A DNA stretch of 46,897 nucleotides. Source: Chloroflexota bacterium. Its GTDB lineage: Bacteria > Chloroflexota > Anaerolineae > Anaerolineales > Villigracilaceae. Within the stretch, counting starts at the first letter, position 1. Each line of letters starts with the position of its first letter. Location: contig JAAENC010000445.1 in the NCBI GenBank assembly GCA_024224815.1, positions 1 to 46,897 on the forward strand, read 5' to 3'. The position numbers and the translations under genes are program-made. The notes beneath the pieces are model-generated. The model did not search any database. It was not told the DNA's origin and worked only from the letters and a program-made list of their open reading frames with translations. Shown here piece after piece: positions 40,659 to 46,897 of the stretch.

Positions 40659-42162
40659 ATTTAAGCTGGATGCCGCTCCGAAAACCGTTGAGCCGACTAT
40701 TTACGAACTATCCTCCCCCGGGCGGATCGGCGTAGACTTCCCTGCCCCTGACGTGCCACGCACCAATCTGCCTGATTCTCTTCTCCGAGCAGAATTGCCC
40801 CTCCCCGAACTCTCCGAAGTGGATGTGATCCGGCATTTTGTTAAGCTCTCCACCTTCAACTACAGCGTAGACAGCGGCTACTATCCGCTTGGCTCCTGTA
40901 CGATGAAATACAACCCAAAAATCAACGAAGATACCGCTCGCCTGTCTGGTTTCGCCAATATTCACCCGATGCAACCGATCGAAACCACACAAGGTGCCTT
41001 ATTGCTGATGTATCAACTCCAAGAATGGCTAAAAGAAATCAGCGGATTTGATGCGCTCACCCTGCAACCTGCGGCTGGCGCACACGGCGAATTTGTCGGC
41101 GTTTTGATGATGCGTAGCTATCAAGAAGATCGCGGTGAAACAAAACGTAATAAAATGTTGATTCCCGATTCTGCACACGGTACAAATCCTGCCACTTCGG
41201 CAATGAGCGGACTAAAAGTTGTCCAAATCCCCTCCGATGAACGCGGAAATGTTGATTTAGACGCCCTCCGCGCCGAAGCTGACGATACCCTCGTTGGGAT
41301 GATGCTCACCAACCCGAATACGCTCGGTCTTTTCGATGAAAACGTTGAAGAAATTTGTAAGATTGTTCACGATGCAGGCGGATTAATGTACGGCGATGGT
41401 GCAAATATGAACGCCATGCTCGGTATCACCAAAATGGCCGATCTCGGCTTCGACGTGATGCACTATAACCTGCACAAAACTTTCTCCACGCCACACGGTG
41501 GCGGCGGGCCAGGCTCTGGTCCCGTTGGTGTAACCGCAGAATTAGCACCTTTCCTCCCCGCGCCGATCGTAGATATCGTCGAAGAAGAAGCGGATGGCAT
41601 CCCCCCTCTTTATGGCTTTGTTGATCCCAGCAAAACAATCGGACGCGTAAAAGCATTCCACGGACATTTTGGCATGTTCGTCCGCGCATTCACCTATATC
41701 GCCATGCACGGACCCGATGGTCTACGTGATATTTCTGAGCATGCGGTCTTAAATGCAAATTATATTCTCGCCCGTTTGCGCGATACATACCACGTTCCCT
41801 ACGATAGAATTTGCATGCACGAATTCGTCGCCGAAGGACGCTGGAAAGATGCCCCCGATGTTCACGCTTTGGATATTGCAAAACGCCTAATGGATTATGG
41901 CTTCCACCCGCCCACAAATTACTTCCCCCTCATCGTTCATGAAGCTTTAATGATTGAGCCAACTGAAACCGAAAATAAAGACACCTTGGATTCTTTCATT
42001 GATGCGATGATCTCAATCGCCAAAGAAGCACACGATGAACCGGATTTATTGCACGATGCCCCACACCCGGAGAATACGCCTTTTGGCAGATTAGACGAAG
42101 TCAAAGCTGCTAAAGATCTAATTCTTTGTTGCTGGTTACCAGAAGATTACGAAAATCAGTAA
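40651..42162 (+). CDS. gcvPB: Glycine dehydrogenase (decarboxylating) subunit 2
   Basis: A 503-residue beta subunit of the split P protein, with the PLP-binding lysine K276 in VMHYNLHKTFSTPHGGGGPG. Other family words are YPLGSCTMKYNPKINE, LQPAAGAHGE and PDSAHGTNPATSAM. Length is normal. GGAGGTGAATC precedes the ATG, which overlaps the end of gcvPA, so the two subunits are made together. A strong terminator closes the operon; no gcvT or lpd follows. Confidence 0.96.
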   Translation: MTEFKLDAAPKTVEPTIYELSSPGRIGVDFPAPDVPRTNLPDSLLRAELPLPELSEVDVIRHFVKLSTFNYSVDSGYYPLGSCTMKYNPKINEDTARLSGFANIHPMQPIETTQGALLLMYQLQEWLKEISGFDALTLQPAAGAHGEFVGVLMMRSYQEDRGETKRNKMLIPDSAHGTNPATSAMSGLKVVQIPSDERGNVDLDALRAEADDTLVGMMLTNPNTLGLFDENVEEICKIVHDAGGLMYGDGANMNAMLGITKMADLGFDVMHYNLHKTFSTPHGGGGPGSGPVGVTAELAPFLPAPIVDIVEEEADGIPPLYGFVDPSKTIGRVKAFHGHFGMFVRAFTYIAMHGPDGLRDISEHAVLNANYILARLRDTYHVPYDRICMHEFVAEGRWKDAPDVHALDIAKRLMDYGFHPPTNYFPLIVHEALMIEPTETENKDTLDSFIDAMISIAKEAHDEPDLLHDAPHPENTPFGRLDEVKAAKDLILCCWLPEDYENQ

Positions 42163-42196
42163 ATCAGATAATTAGAGATCAGTAAGCAGTAAAAGC

Positions 42197-42234
42197 AGAC
42201 ATCCGAAGTTTTTAAAACTTCGGATGTCTTTTTT
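42197..42234. terminator. Terminator of the gcv operon
   Basis: AGACATCCGAAGTTTT (42197-42212) pairs perfectly over 16 bases with AAAACTTCGGATGTCT (42214-42229), followed by T bases to 42234. It is on the gcv strand and also stands behind the converging coiled-coil gene. Confidence 0.93.
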
Positions 42235-42253
42235 ATCTATCATTTATCTCATA

Positions 42254-42634
42254 TCAAGCATCTGTTTCTTCATCAGATTCTTGTACCTTTTCAGCAGATT
42301 TCATCTTTTCGTTCAGCTTCCCTATTTCTGCATTCAAGAAATCCAGCACCTTTGAAACTTCTTCGCGTGCTTTTTCTTCCACTTCTCCTGTTTTTACACG
42401 AGTTTTAAACTCTTCAGCTTCTACTTTGATCTTTTGCCCTGTTTCGCTTGTTTTAATATCTTCAACAGCTTCATTAACGGCTTTCCCTAAACCGCTTAAT
42501 CCACTCTGAAGTTCCTGGCGAAATTTTTCTGATTCTTCGCTTGTCCAGGCAGATTGGAAAAAGCTCTTAATATTTTCACCCAATTCATGGAATTGTGAAG
42601 CAACATCAGGTTGGGGGTTTTCATTTTCAGACAT
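42254..42634 (-). CDS. Charged helical (coiled-coil) protein, unrecognised
   Basis: A 126-residue soluble protein dominated by helical, Glu/Lys-rich sequence (SEKFRQELQSGLSGL, KIKVEAEEFKTRVKTGEVEEKAREEVSK). No membrane helix, signal peptide or known motif is visible; it resembles general stress-related or apolipoprotein-like helical proteins only in composition. There are two adjacent ATG codons; the second (42634) stands at a better distance from AAGGAG and is preferred. It is divergent from the CAP-LysM gene, with the GGTCATAT repeats in the shared gap. A palindrome GAAAGTACTTTC lies at 42647-42658 in its leader. Confidence 0.6.
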   Translation of the reverse strand: MSENENPQPDVASQFHELGENIKSFFQSAWTSEESEKFRQELQSGLSGLGKAVNEAVEDIKTSETGQKIKVEAEEFKTRVKTGEVEEKAREEVSKVLDFLNAEIGKLNEKMKSAEKVQESDEETDA

Positions 42635-42689
42635 CATTTTCTCCTTGAAAGTACTTTCTATTTATCTGACCTTACTATATCTGTGTGTA

Positions 42690-42731
42690 GGTCATATTCC
42701 ATAGTGCTGGAGGTCATATGCGCGGTCATAT
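42690..42731. promoter_or_regulatory. Three direct GGTCATAT repeats, probable operator
   Basis: GGTCATAT occurs at 42690-42697, 42712-42719 and 42724-42731, starts separated by 22 and 12 bases (about two and one helical turns). The last copy ends 8 bases before the TATAAT of the CAP-LysM gene, and the middle copy covers its -35 position. A binding site for a regulator is likely; it may also act on the divergent gene, whose possible -10 (TATAGT) lies at 42674-42679. Confidence 0.6.
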
Positions 42732-42739
42732 TTGTGGTA

Positions 42740-42745
42740 TATAAT
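42740..42745 (+). promoter_or_regulatory. -10 box for the CAP-LysM gene, leaderless layout
   Basis: TATAAT at 42740-42745 is followed by CAGCCA and then ATG at 42752. No Shine-Dalgarno sequence is present, so a leaderless transcript is expected. Confidence 0.65.
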
Positions 42746-42751
42746 CAGCCA

Positions 42752-43759
42752 ATGCGAAAATATTTATCTTTAGCTTTGGCAATAGCCTTCCTTTTACTAA
42801 TCATTAGCCTTTTTCTCCCCAAAGCAACATCCGCCCAAACTTCAGCACCAACACCAGAAGAAATTATTCAAGCTGTCAACGCTCTTCGAATTTCTAATGG
42901 TTTACATCCCCTAAATACTCATCCAGCACTTGTGCAAGTAGCTCAATGGGAAGCAAACGCCATTGCAGGTGGTGCTCCCGGCCATACACGTCCAAATGGT
43001 CTAACACTTGGGCAATGGCTAATTTCTCTCGGATATCCCTTAGCAGGCGACTTATCATTAGATGGATACCGATCTGAAAACTGGGTTGCTGCTAAAACTG
43101 CTGAAGAAGCCATTCAATTCTGGTTAGGTGATGGGCCACATACAAATACTATGTTGTCTCCAGATCGAAGTGACATCGGAGCTGCTGTTGCAGTTAGTGA
43201 TCAAATCTATATAGTGATAGAAACCGCTCTTCAAACTGCCAATGGAGAAATGCAAACAGATGCTGAGACAATTCTTCCAGCTGAAGATGGGGCATCCCAA
43301 AACAGTCTTTTGCCCCAATATATTATGCCCGTCATACTAAGTACCGCCCGCCCTGACGGGGATGTTTTACATAAAGTGCAATACGGCCAATCTCTTTGGA
43401 GTATCGCTACAGCCTATCACACAACCATAGAACAAATCCGTGCATGGAACAATCTTGGAGATGATGTTTCACTTACTGAGGGTTATCTTTTACTTGTCCA
43501 GAAAGGCGCTACTCAACCTGCGCCACCCTCGCTTACGCCCACTGCATCGGCAACAAATCTCGCCAAGCCATCCACAATTACACCGACCATAAAGGTTATC
43601 GTCCCGGAGATTACAGCAACTACAACACCCTCAATCCTCAGCCAGGAAGATAAACCAGAAACTAAATCATCTAAAGTCTGGATGATGGGGTTTCTCCTCA
43701 TCCTAATTATTGGAGGAATTTTGAGCGCATTCCTCCTACGCTCGCCTAAACAATCTTAG
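42752..43759 (+). CDS. Secreted CAP-domain and LysM surface protein
   Basis: A 335-residue protein. The signal segment (YLSLALAIAFLLLIISLFLP, residues about 3-22) is followed by a CAP/SCP-like domain (about 30-165) with VNALRISNGLHPLNTHPAL, GAPGHTRPNGLTLGQW and WLGDGPHTNTMLSPDRSDIG. A LysM domain (KVQYGQSLWSIATAYHTTIE) comes next, then a Pro/Thr/Ser-rich stretch and a C-terminal membrane helix (about 307-327). It would lie on the cell surface and contact the cell wall. The ATG at 42752 is six bases behind a TATAAT. The longer upstream frame has no family match. Confidence 0.88.
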   Translation: MRKYLSLALAIAFLLLIISLFLPKATSAQTSAPTPEEIIQAVNALRISNGLHPLNTHPALVQVAQWEANAIAGGAPGHTRPNGLTLGQWLISLGYPLAGDLSLDGYRSENWVAAKTAEEAIQFWLGDGPHTNTMLSPDRSDIGAAVAVSDQIYIVIETALQTANGEMQTDAETILPAEDGASQNSLLPQYIMPVILSTARPDGDVLHKVQYGQSLWSIATAYHTTIEQIRAWNNLGDDVSLTEGYLLLVQKGATQPAPPSLTPTASATNLAKPSTITPTIKVIVPEITATTTPSILSQEDKPETKSSKVWMMGFLLILIIGGILSAFLLRSPKQS

Positions 43760-43778
43760 ACATAAAAGAGAGGGCTTC

Positions 43779-44033
43779 ATGGCAAAACTAAAACTCGACC
43801 TTCACGACATATACAACAAAGGCTACAAAATTGATTCTGAACTCAATCGCATTATCCAAGAAGCGATAGAGAAGAAAATCACGCTTGTAGAGATTATCCC
43901 CGGTAAGGGGAGCGGACAACTCAAGAAAAAAGTGCTCCGCTTTCTTAACCAGAAGCATATTCGTCCGCTCTACCATCGCGTAGATAAAGATAGCAAGAAT
44001 TTTGGGCGGATATTTGTACGCTTTAAGCATTGA
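43779..44033 (+). CDS. Small stand-alone Smr-domain protein
   Basis: An 84-residue protein made of a single Smr domain. LKLDLHDIYNKGY begins the domain (in place of the LDLHG of most members), and IIPGKGSGQLKKKVLRFL holds the conserved GKG-G-L-V pattern. The Smr family contains nucleases acting on DNA or stalled-ribosome mRNA, as in MutS2 and SmrB; the histidine in DLHD fits, but the usual HGKG is PGKG here. It may bind rather than cut. The ATG is 20 bases behind the CAP gene and follows GAGAGGG. Confidence 0.8.
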   Translation: MAKLKLDLHDIYNKGYKIDSELNRIIQEAIEKKITLVEIIPGKGSGQLKKKVLRFLNQKHIRPLYHRVDKDSKNFGRIFVRFKH

Positions 44034-44082
44034 AATCACTAAAAAGATGACGCTTGCCGTATGCCTTTTTGCATCAAGCAAG

Positions 44083-44088
44083 TATAAT
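44083..44088 (+). promoter_or_regulatory. -10 box for the ROK kinase gene, leaderless layout
   Basis: TATAAT at 44083-44088 is followed by ATTCACT and the ATG at 44096. No Shine-Dalgarno sequence lies in between. Confidence 0.55.
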
Positions 44089-44095
44089 ATTCACT

Positions 44096-45031
44096 ATGAC
44101 TATTTACATCGCCGTTGACCTCGGCGGAACACATATCCGCGCGGCTTCTTTTCGACCAACAGAGACAGAGCCACTTAAACATCAGAAAATCAAAACCCGC
44201 TCCAAAGATGAAGGCATCTTTGAGCGGATTCTTCATTTAATTGAAGATGTAATCCCCGAAAACGAAACGCTTGCTGCAATCGGCATCGCTGCGCCGGGGC
44301 CATTAAATCCGCGTACGGGCGTGATATTAAATACGCCCAATATTCCTGCTTGGGAGAATTTTCCCGTTGTTGAGAAGCTTAATGCCCATTTTAATATCCC
44401 CGTTTTTTTGGGTAACGATGCAAATCTAGCCGCCTTGGGCGAATGGCGTTATGGTGCAGGTCAGGGGCACGATCATCTGCTTTATTTAACGATTAGCACT
44501 GGTGTTGGCGGGGGCGTTATCAGCGACGGACATTTACTTGAAGGGAGAGATGGTCTTGGCGCAGAATTAGGGCATGTAACCATTCTCGCAGATGGCCCAA
44601 CTTGCGGATGCGGGCACAAGGGCCATTTGGAGGCACTTTCTTCGGGGACGGCAATTGCAAAATACGTTAGAGAAAAACTTAAAGATGAAAAAACGGTATC
44701 AAGCCTAAGGTCAAGTGCGAGCCGCTCAGCGAAAGCTATCGCAAAAGCTGCCCGAGCAGGTGATCCTTTGGCTTTATCCGCTTATCAACGTGCGGGGAAA
44801 TATCTGGGCATCGGCATCGCATCCTTTTTGCATATTTTTAATCCCTCTATTGTCATTTTAGGTGGCGGGGTTTCGCAAAGTGAAGATCTCTTATACGAAT
44901 CTTTCAGAGAAAGCTTGCAAAAAGAGATTTTTGGGCCCGCCTATTTAGAAAACCTAAGCATTACCACTGCCGCGCTCGGCGACGATGCCGGTTTGCTCGG
45001 TGCATTGGCTTTGGTAGAACAAAAAATTTAA
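44096..45031 (+). CDS. ROK-family sugar kinase (glucokinase-like)
   Basis: A 311-residue ROK protein that probably phosphorylates glucose or another hexose. IAVDLGGTHIRAA is the ATP-binding motif, FLGNDANLAALGEWRYGAG follows with its catalytic aspartate, and the ROK zinc motif is CGCGHKGHLEALSSG. ISTGVGGGVI is also as expected. No DNA-binding domain is present, so it is an enzyme and not a NagC/XylR-type repressor. I use ATG 44096; a longer frame adds 14 residues that cover the TATAAT. Confidence 0.9.
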   Translation: MTIYIAVDLGGTHIRAASFRPTETEPLKHQKIKTRSKDEGIFERILHLIEDVIPENETLAAIGIAAPGPLNPRTGVILNTPNIPAWENFPVVEKLNAHFNIPVFLGNDANLAALGEWRYGAGQGHDHLLYLTISTGVGGGVISDGHLLEGRDGLGAELGHVTILADGPTCGCGHKGHLEALSSGTAIAKYVREKLKDEKTVSSLRSSASRSAKAIAKAARAGDPLALSAYQRAGKYLGIGIASFLHIFNPSIVILGGGVSQSEDLLYESFRESLQKEIFGPAYLENLSITTAALGDDAGLLGALALVEQKI

Positions 45032-45048
45032 TTTCGAGGAGGCACCAC

Positions 45049-46359
45049 TTGTCTAATTACCCTGGGCAAAAAGCCCGCGCGCTCATTGAGCGCGATCTGT
45101 CTGTTGTTTCAACTTCTTACCCTCGCGCCTATCCTTTTGCCATGGATCACGGCAAAGGCAGCGAAGTGTGGGATGTAGATGGCAACCGTTTTCTGGATTT
45201 TGCCGCCGGAATCGCCGTTACATCAACGGGGCACAGCCACCCAAAAGTGGTTAAAGCCATTCAAGAGCAGGCAGAAAAGTTCATTCATATTTCTTCGGAT
45301 TTTTATCACGAAAAGTGGATTGAACTAAGCGAAAAACTAGCAGCAACAGCCCCTTTTGAAGAAGATGCGCGCGTGTTCCTGACAAATTCGGGAACCGAAG
45401 CAGTGGAAGCGGCAATCAAACTTGCTCGGCATCATACAGGACGCTCCGGCTTCATCGGTTTTCTCGGTGGTTTCCACGGGCGGACAATGGGTGCGCTCGC
45501 CTTTACCGCCAGCAAGCCAAAATATAAACGCGGATTTGGCCCGCTAATGGGCGGCGTTGTTCATGCCCCTTTCCCTGACCCTTATCGCCCGATCTTGGCA
45601 TCACGTAAAGGCGAAGATTATGGCGAAACCGTTGTGCGTTATATCGAAGAAGAAATTATGCAAAAAGTAATGCCCGCCGACGAAATTGCGGGGATTTTGC
45701 TCGAGCCAATTCAGGGCGAGGGTGGCTATGTTGTCCCTCCGGCCGGGTTTTTCCCCGCCTTGCGTAAACTTTGTGATAAATACAGCATTTTACTGATCGC
45801 AGATGAAGTTCAGGCTGGCATGGGTCGCACCGGAAAATGGTGGTCAATCGAGAATTTCGGCGTAGAGCCAGACATTCTCACATCCGCAAAAGGAATCGCA
45901 TCTGGTGTTCCGCTTGGCGCAATGATTTCCAGAAAATCTATTATGACATGGGCTACGGGCACACACGGAAACACCTATGGTGGAAACCCGATTGCTTGTG
46001 CAGCCGCTTGCGCGACCATTGACTTGATTCAAGAATCCTTCATGCAAAACGCAGCCGAAGTCGGCGAATATACCCTCGATGCGCTCGAAGAAATTGCAGC
46101 ACGACACCCTAGCATCGGCGATATACGCGGAATCGGCTTAATGATCGGGATCGATTTTGTCAAAGACAAAGCCACGCGCGAGAAAAACGGCGCACTACGC
46201 GACCGCGTAAGCGACTTGGCCTTTGAACGCGGATTAATTACCCTCGGTTGTGGCGATAGCGTTATCCGTGTTTCCCCGCCATTGAATATCACCAAAGCTG
46301 AAATTGATGAAGGTTTGAAAATATTTGAAGAAGCGGTAACTGTAGCAGAGAGAGAGTAA
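45049..46359 (+). CDS. Class III aminotransferase (acetylornithine/GABA type)
   Basis: A 436-residue PLP enzyme of aminotransferase class III. The early DGNRFLDFAAGIAVTSTGH, the phosphate site TNSGTEAVEAAIKLAR, and LLIADEVQAGMGRTGKWWS are typical; the Schiff-base lysine is K281 in TSAKGIASGVPLG. The sequence resembles the archaeal/GabT-like branch that can use 4-aminobutyrate or other omega-amino acids, rather than classic ArgD, so I leave the substrate open. The start is TTG behind GAGGAGG. It lies 17 bases behind the ROK kinase. Confidence 0.88.
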   Translation: MSNYPGQKARALIERDLSVVSTSYPRAYPFAMDHGKGSEVWDVDGNRFLDFAAGIAVTSTGHSHPKVVKAIQEQAEKFIHISSDFYHEKWIELSEKLAATAPFEEDARVFLTNSGTEAVEAAIKLARHHTGRSGFIGFLGGFHGRTMGALAFTASKPKYKRGFGPLMGGVVHAPFPDPYRPILASRKGEDYGETVVRYIEEEIMQKVMPADEIAGILLEPIQGEGGYVVPPAGFFPALRKLCDKYSILLIADEVQAGMGRTGKWWSIENFGVEPDILTSAKGIASGVPLGAMISRKSIMTWATGTHGNTYGGNPIACAAACATIDLIQESFMQNAAEVGEYTLDALEEIAARHPSIGDIRGIGLMIGIDFVKDKATREKNGALRDRVSDLAFERGLITLGCGDSVIRVSPPLNITKAEIDEGLKIFEEAVTVAERE

Positions 46360-46376
46360 ATTACGCTCACCATCTC

Positions 46377-46412
46377 AGAGCCTCTTCCATTTTGTGGAAG
46401 AGGCTCTTTTTT
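46377..46412. terminator. Terminator after the class III aminotransferase
   Basis: AGAGCCTCTTCCA (46377-46389) pairs perfectly with TGGAAGAGGCTCT (46395-46407), loop TTTTG, then T bases to 46412. Confidence 0.93.
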
Positions 46413-46419
46413 GTTGTGA

Positions 46420-46734
46420 CTATTCTCGATATATTTCTTCTATGATCGGCTTTATATATTTGAGCAAACGAGTTGGATGGGTTGGTTTTCCCTCAGTTAT
46501 GATGTCTTGAGCTTCATGACCATCTCCCGTACCACAAACCCATACCTCATCATTTTTTCTAAGAGACAAAGGCATGTCGGGCACAAGAGATACTTTTGCC
46601 GGATGACCTTGCATATCATCCACGACAACAATGCCTTCATCAAGCTCAATCACTGCAGCTCGCAACCAACGCCAAACTATCTCTGGCGGATTTATGTCGG
46701 TATTGATGGCAACCATTTGCTCCGGTTGAATCAT
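46420..46734 (-). CDS. Unrecognised small soluble protein
   Basis: A 104-residue protein without a family I can name. It looks like a small beta-rich domain: IELDEGIVVVDDMQGHPAK, then SLRKNDEVWVCGTGDGHEA and a C-terminal helix PTRLLKYIKPIIEEIY. No signal peptide. I start at ATG 46734; the longer frame to 46800 would run through the inverted repeat at 46764-46819. No clear ribosome site. It converges on the aminotransferase gene. Confidence 0.5.
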   Translation of the reverse strand: MIQPEQMVAINTDINPPEIVWRWLRAAVIELDEGIVVVDDMQGHPAKVSLVPDMPLSLRKNDEVWVCGTGDGHEAQDIITEGKPTHPTRLLKYIKPIIEEIYRE

Positions 46735-46763
46735 AATGCGATCTTGTACGAGTGAAGAGTAAA

Positions 46764-46819
46764 GTACCACCACCAAAGGTGGTGGCTTGAAGTGTTGCAC
46801 CTAGAAGGTGCGATGGTAC
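46764..46819. repeat. Nested palindrome at the right edge
   Basis: The outer arms GTACCA (46764-46769) and TGGTAC (46814-46819) enclose two hairpins: CCACCACC/GGTGGTGG (46767-46774 and 46778-46785, overlapping the outer arm) and GCACCT/AGGTGC (46797-46802 and 46806-46811). The words TTGCACCT-AGA-AGGTGCG match TTGCACCT-GTA-AGGTGCG in the element at 34891-34972. Confidence 0.75.
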
Positions 46820-46823
46820 TCAT

Positions 46824-46897
46824 CTAATCAAACAAACGATCTTGGTTACCGGCAAACTGTTCTTCCTTCTTCATCTGCCATTTTACATATTTGCGGA
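46824..46897 (-). CDS. C-terminal end of a gene running off the window
   Basis: The last 24 residues of a minus-strand frame (RKYVKWQMKKEEQFAGNQD, then RLFD and a TAG stop at 46824-46826). Too short to recognise. The composition and the stop next to a nested palindrome fit a real gene end. Confidence 0.45.
   Translation of the reverse strand, partial: RKYVKWQMKKEEQFAGNQDRLFD

Noticed and set aside
42611-42751. Upstream extension of the CAP-LysM protein
   Set aside because: It would overlap the divergent gene and its promoter and place the signal peptide in the interior.

Overview
The window reads as a chromosomal segment of a bacterium with moderate GC content, most likely a member of the Chloroflexota (Anaerolineae-like). 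That placement is an inference. It rests on the combination of an mreBCD-PBP2-minCDE-rodA cell-shape cluster, an archaeal-type GTP-dependent PEP carboxykinase, split GcvPA/GcvPB subunits, many LysM, CAP and WD40-like surface proteins with Thr/Pro-rich linkers, and no outer-membrane genes. A 16S or marker-gene search would be needed to confirm it. There are no phage genes, transposase genes or CRISPR arrays.

Layout. (1) 1-8482, minus strand: a cell-shape and division cluster in transcription order mreB, mreC, mreD, mrdA (PBP2), minC, minD, minE, rodA, then the start of gltX. A strong promoter (TTGCGT-17-TATAAT) lies in front of mreB. (2) 8617-16030, plus strand: degV, a DUF2892 protein, then a tight run of udk, cyclophilin, a VTT/DedA-type membrane protein, a large hybrid-input sensor kinase, its OmpR-type regulator and a class V aminotransferase. 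(3) 16073-19506, minus strand: htpG, an anchored Ig-like protein and a metzincin-type lipoprotein. (4) 19594-23485, plus strand: the selenocysteine tRNA, an M50 site-2 protease, a sugar-type solute-binding lipoprotein and 6-phosphofructokinase. (5) 23791-35903, minus strand: a Tat-exported deacetylase, tsaD, an M24 peptidase, selA (which pairs functionally with the tRNA-Sec), an HD-GYP regulator, a TolB-like lipoprotein, a LysM-M23 peptidase, an orphan Imm51-like protein, glpK and fmt. (6) 36004-42162, plus strand: a DUF4870 protein, GTP-PEPCK, then a tandem glycine riboswitch with an intrinsic terminator controlling gcvH-gcvPA-gcvPB; gcvT is absent from the operon. (7) 42254-46897: a coiled-coil protein (minus), a CAP-LysM surface protein, a small Smr protein, a ROK sugar kinase, a class III aminotransferase, and two minus-strand genes at the edge.

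Between the genes are many compact inverted repeats. Some are clear intrinsic terminators. Others are nested palindromes with one to three inner hairpins, and a few share sequence words, which suggests a dispersed repeat family. Four plus- or minus-strand genes (udk, fmt, the CAP-LysM gene and the ROK kinase) have a TATAAT box only 6-7 bases before the start codon and no Shine-Dalgarno sequence, which points to leaderless transcripts. The most notable regulatory features are the glycine riboswitch, a triple GGTCATAT repeat in front of the CAP-LysM gene, and a leader with competing hairpins in front of pckG.
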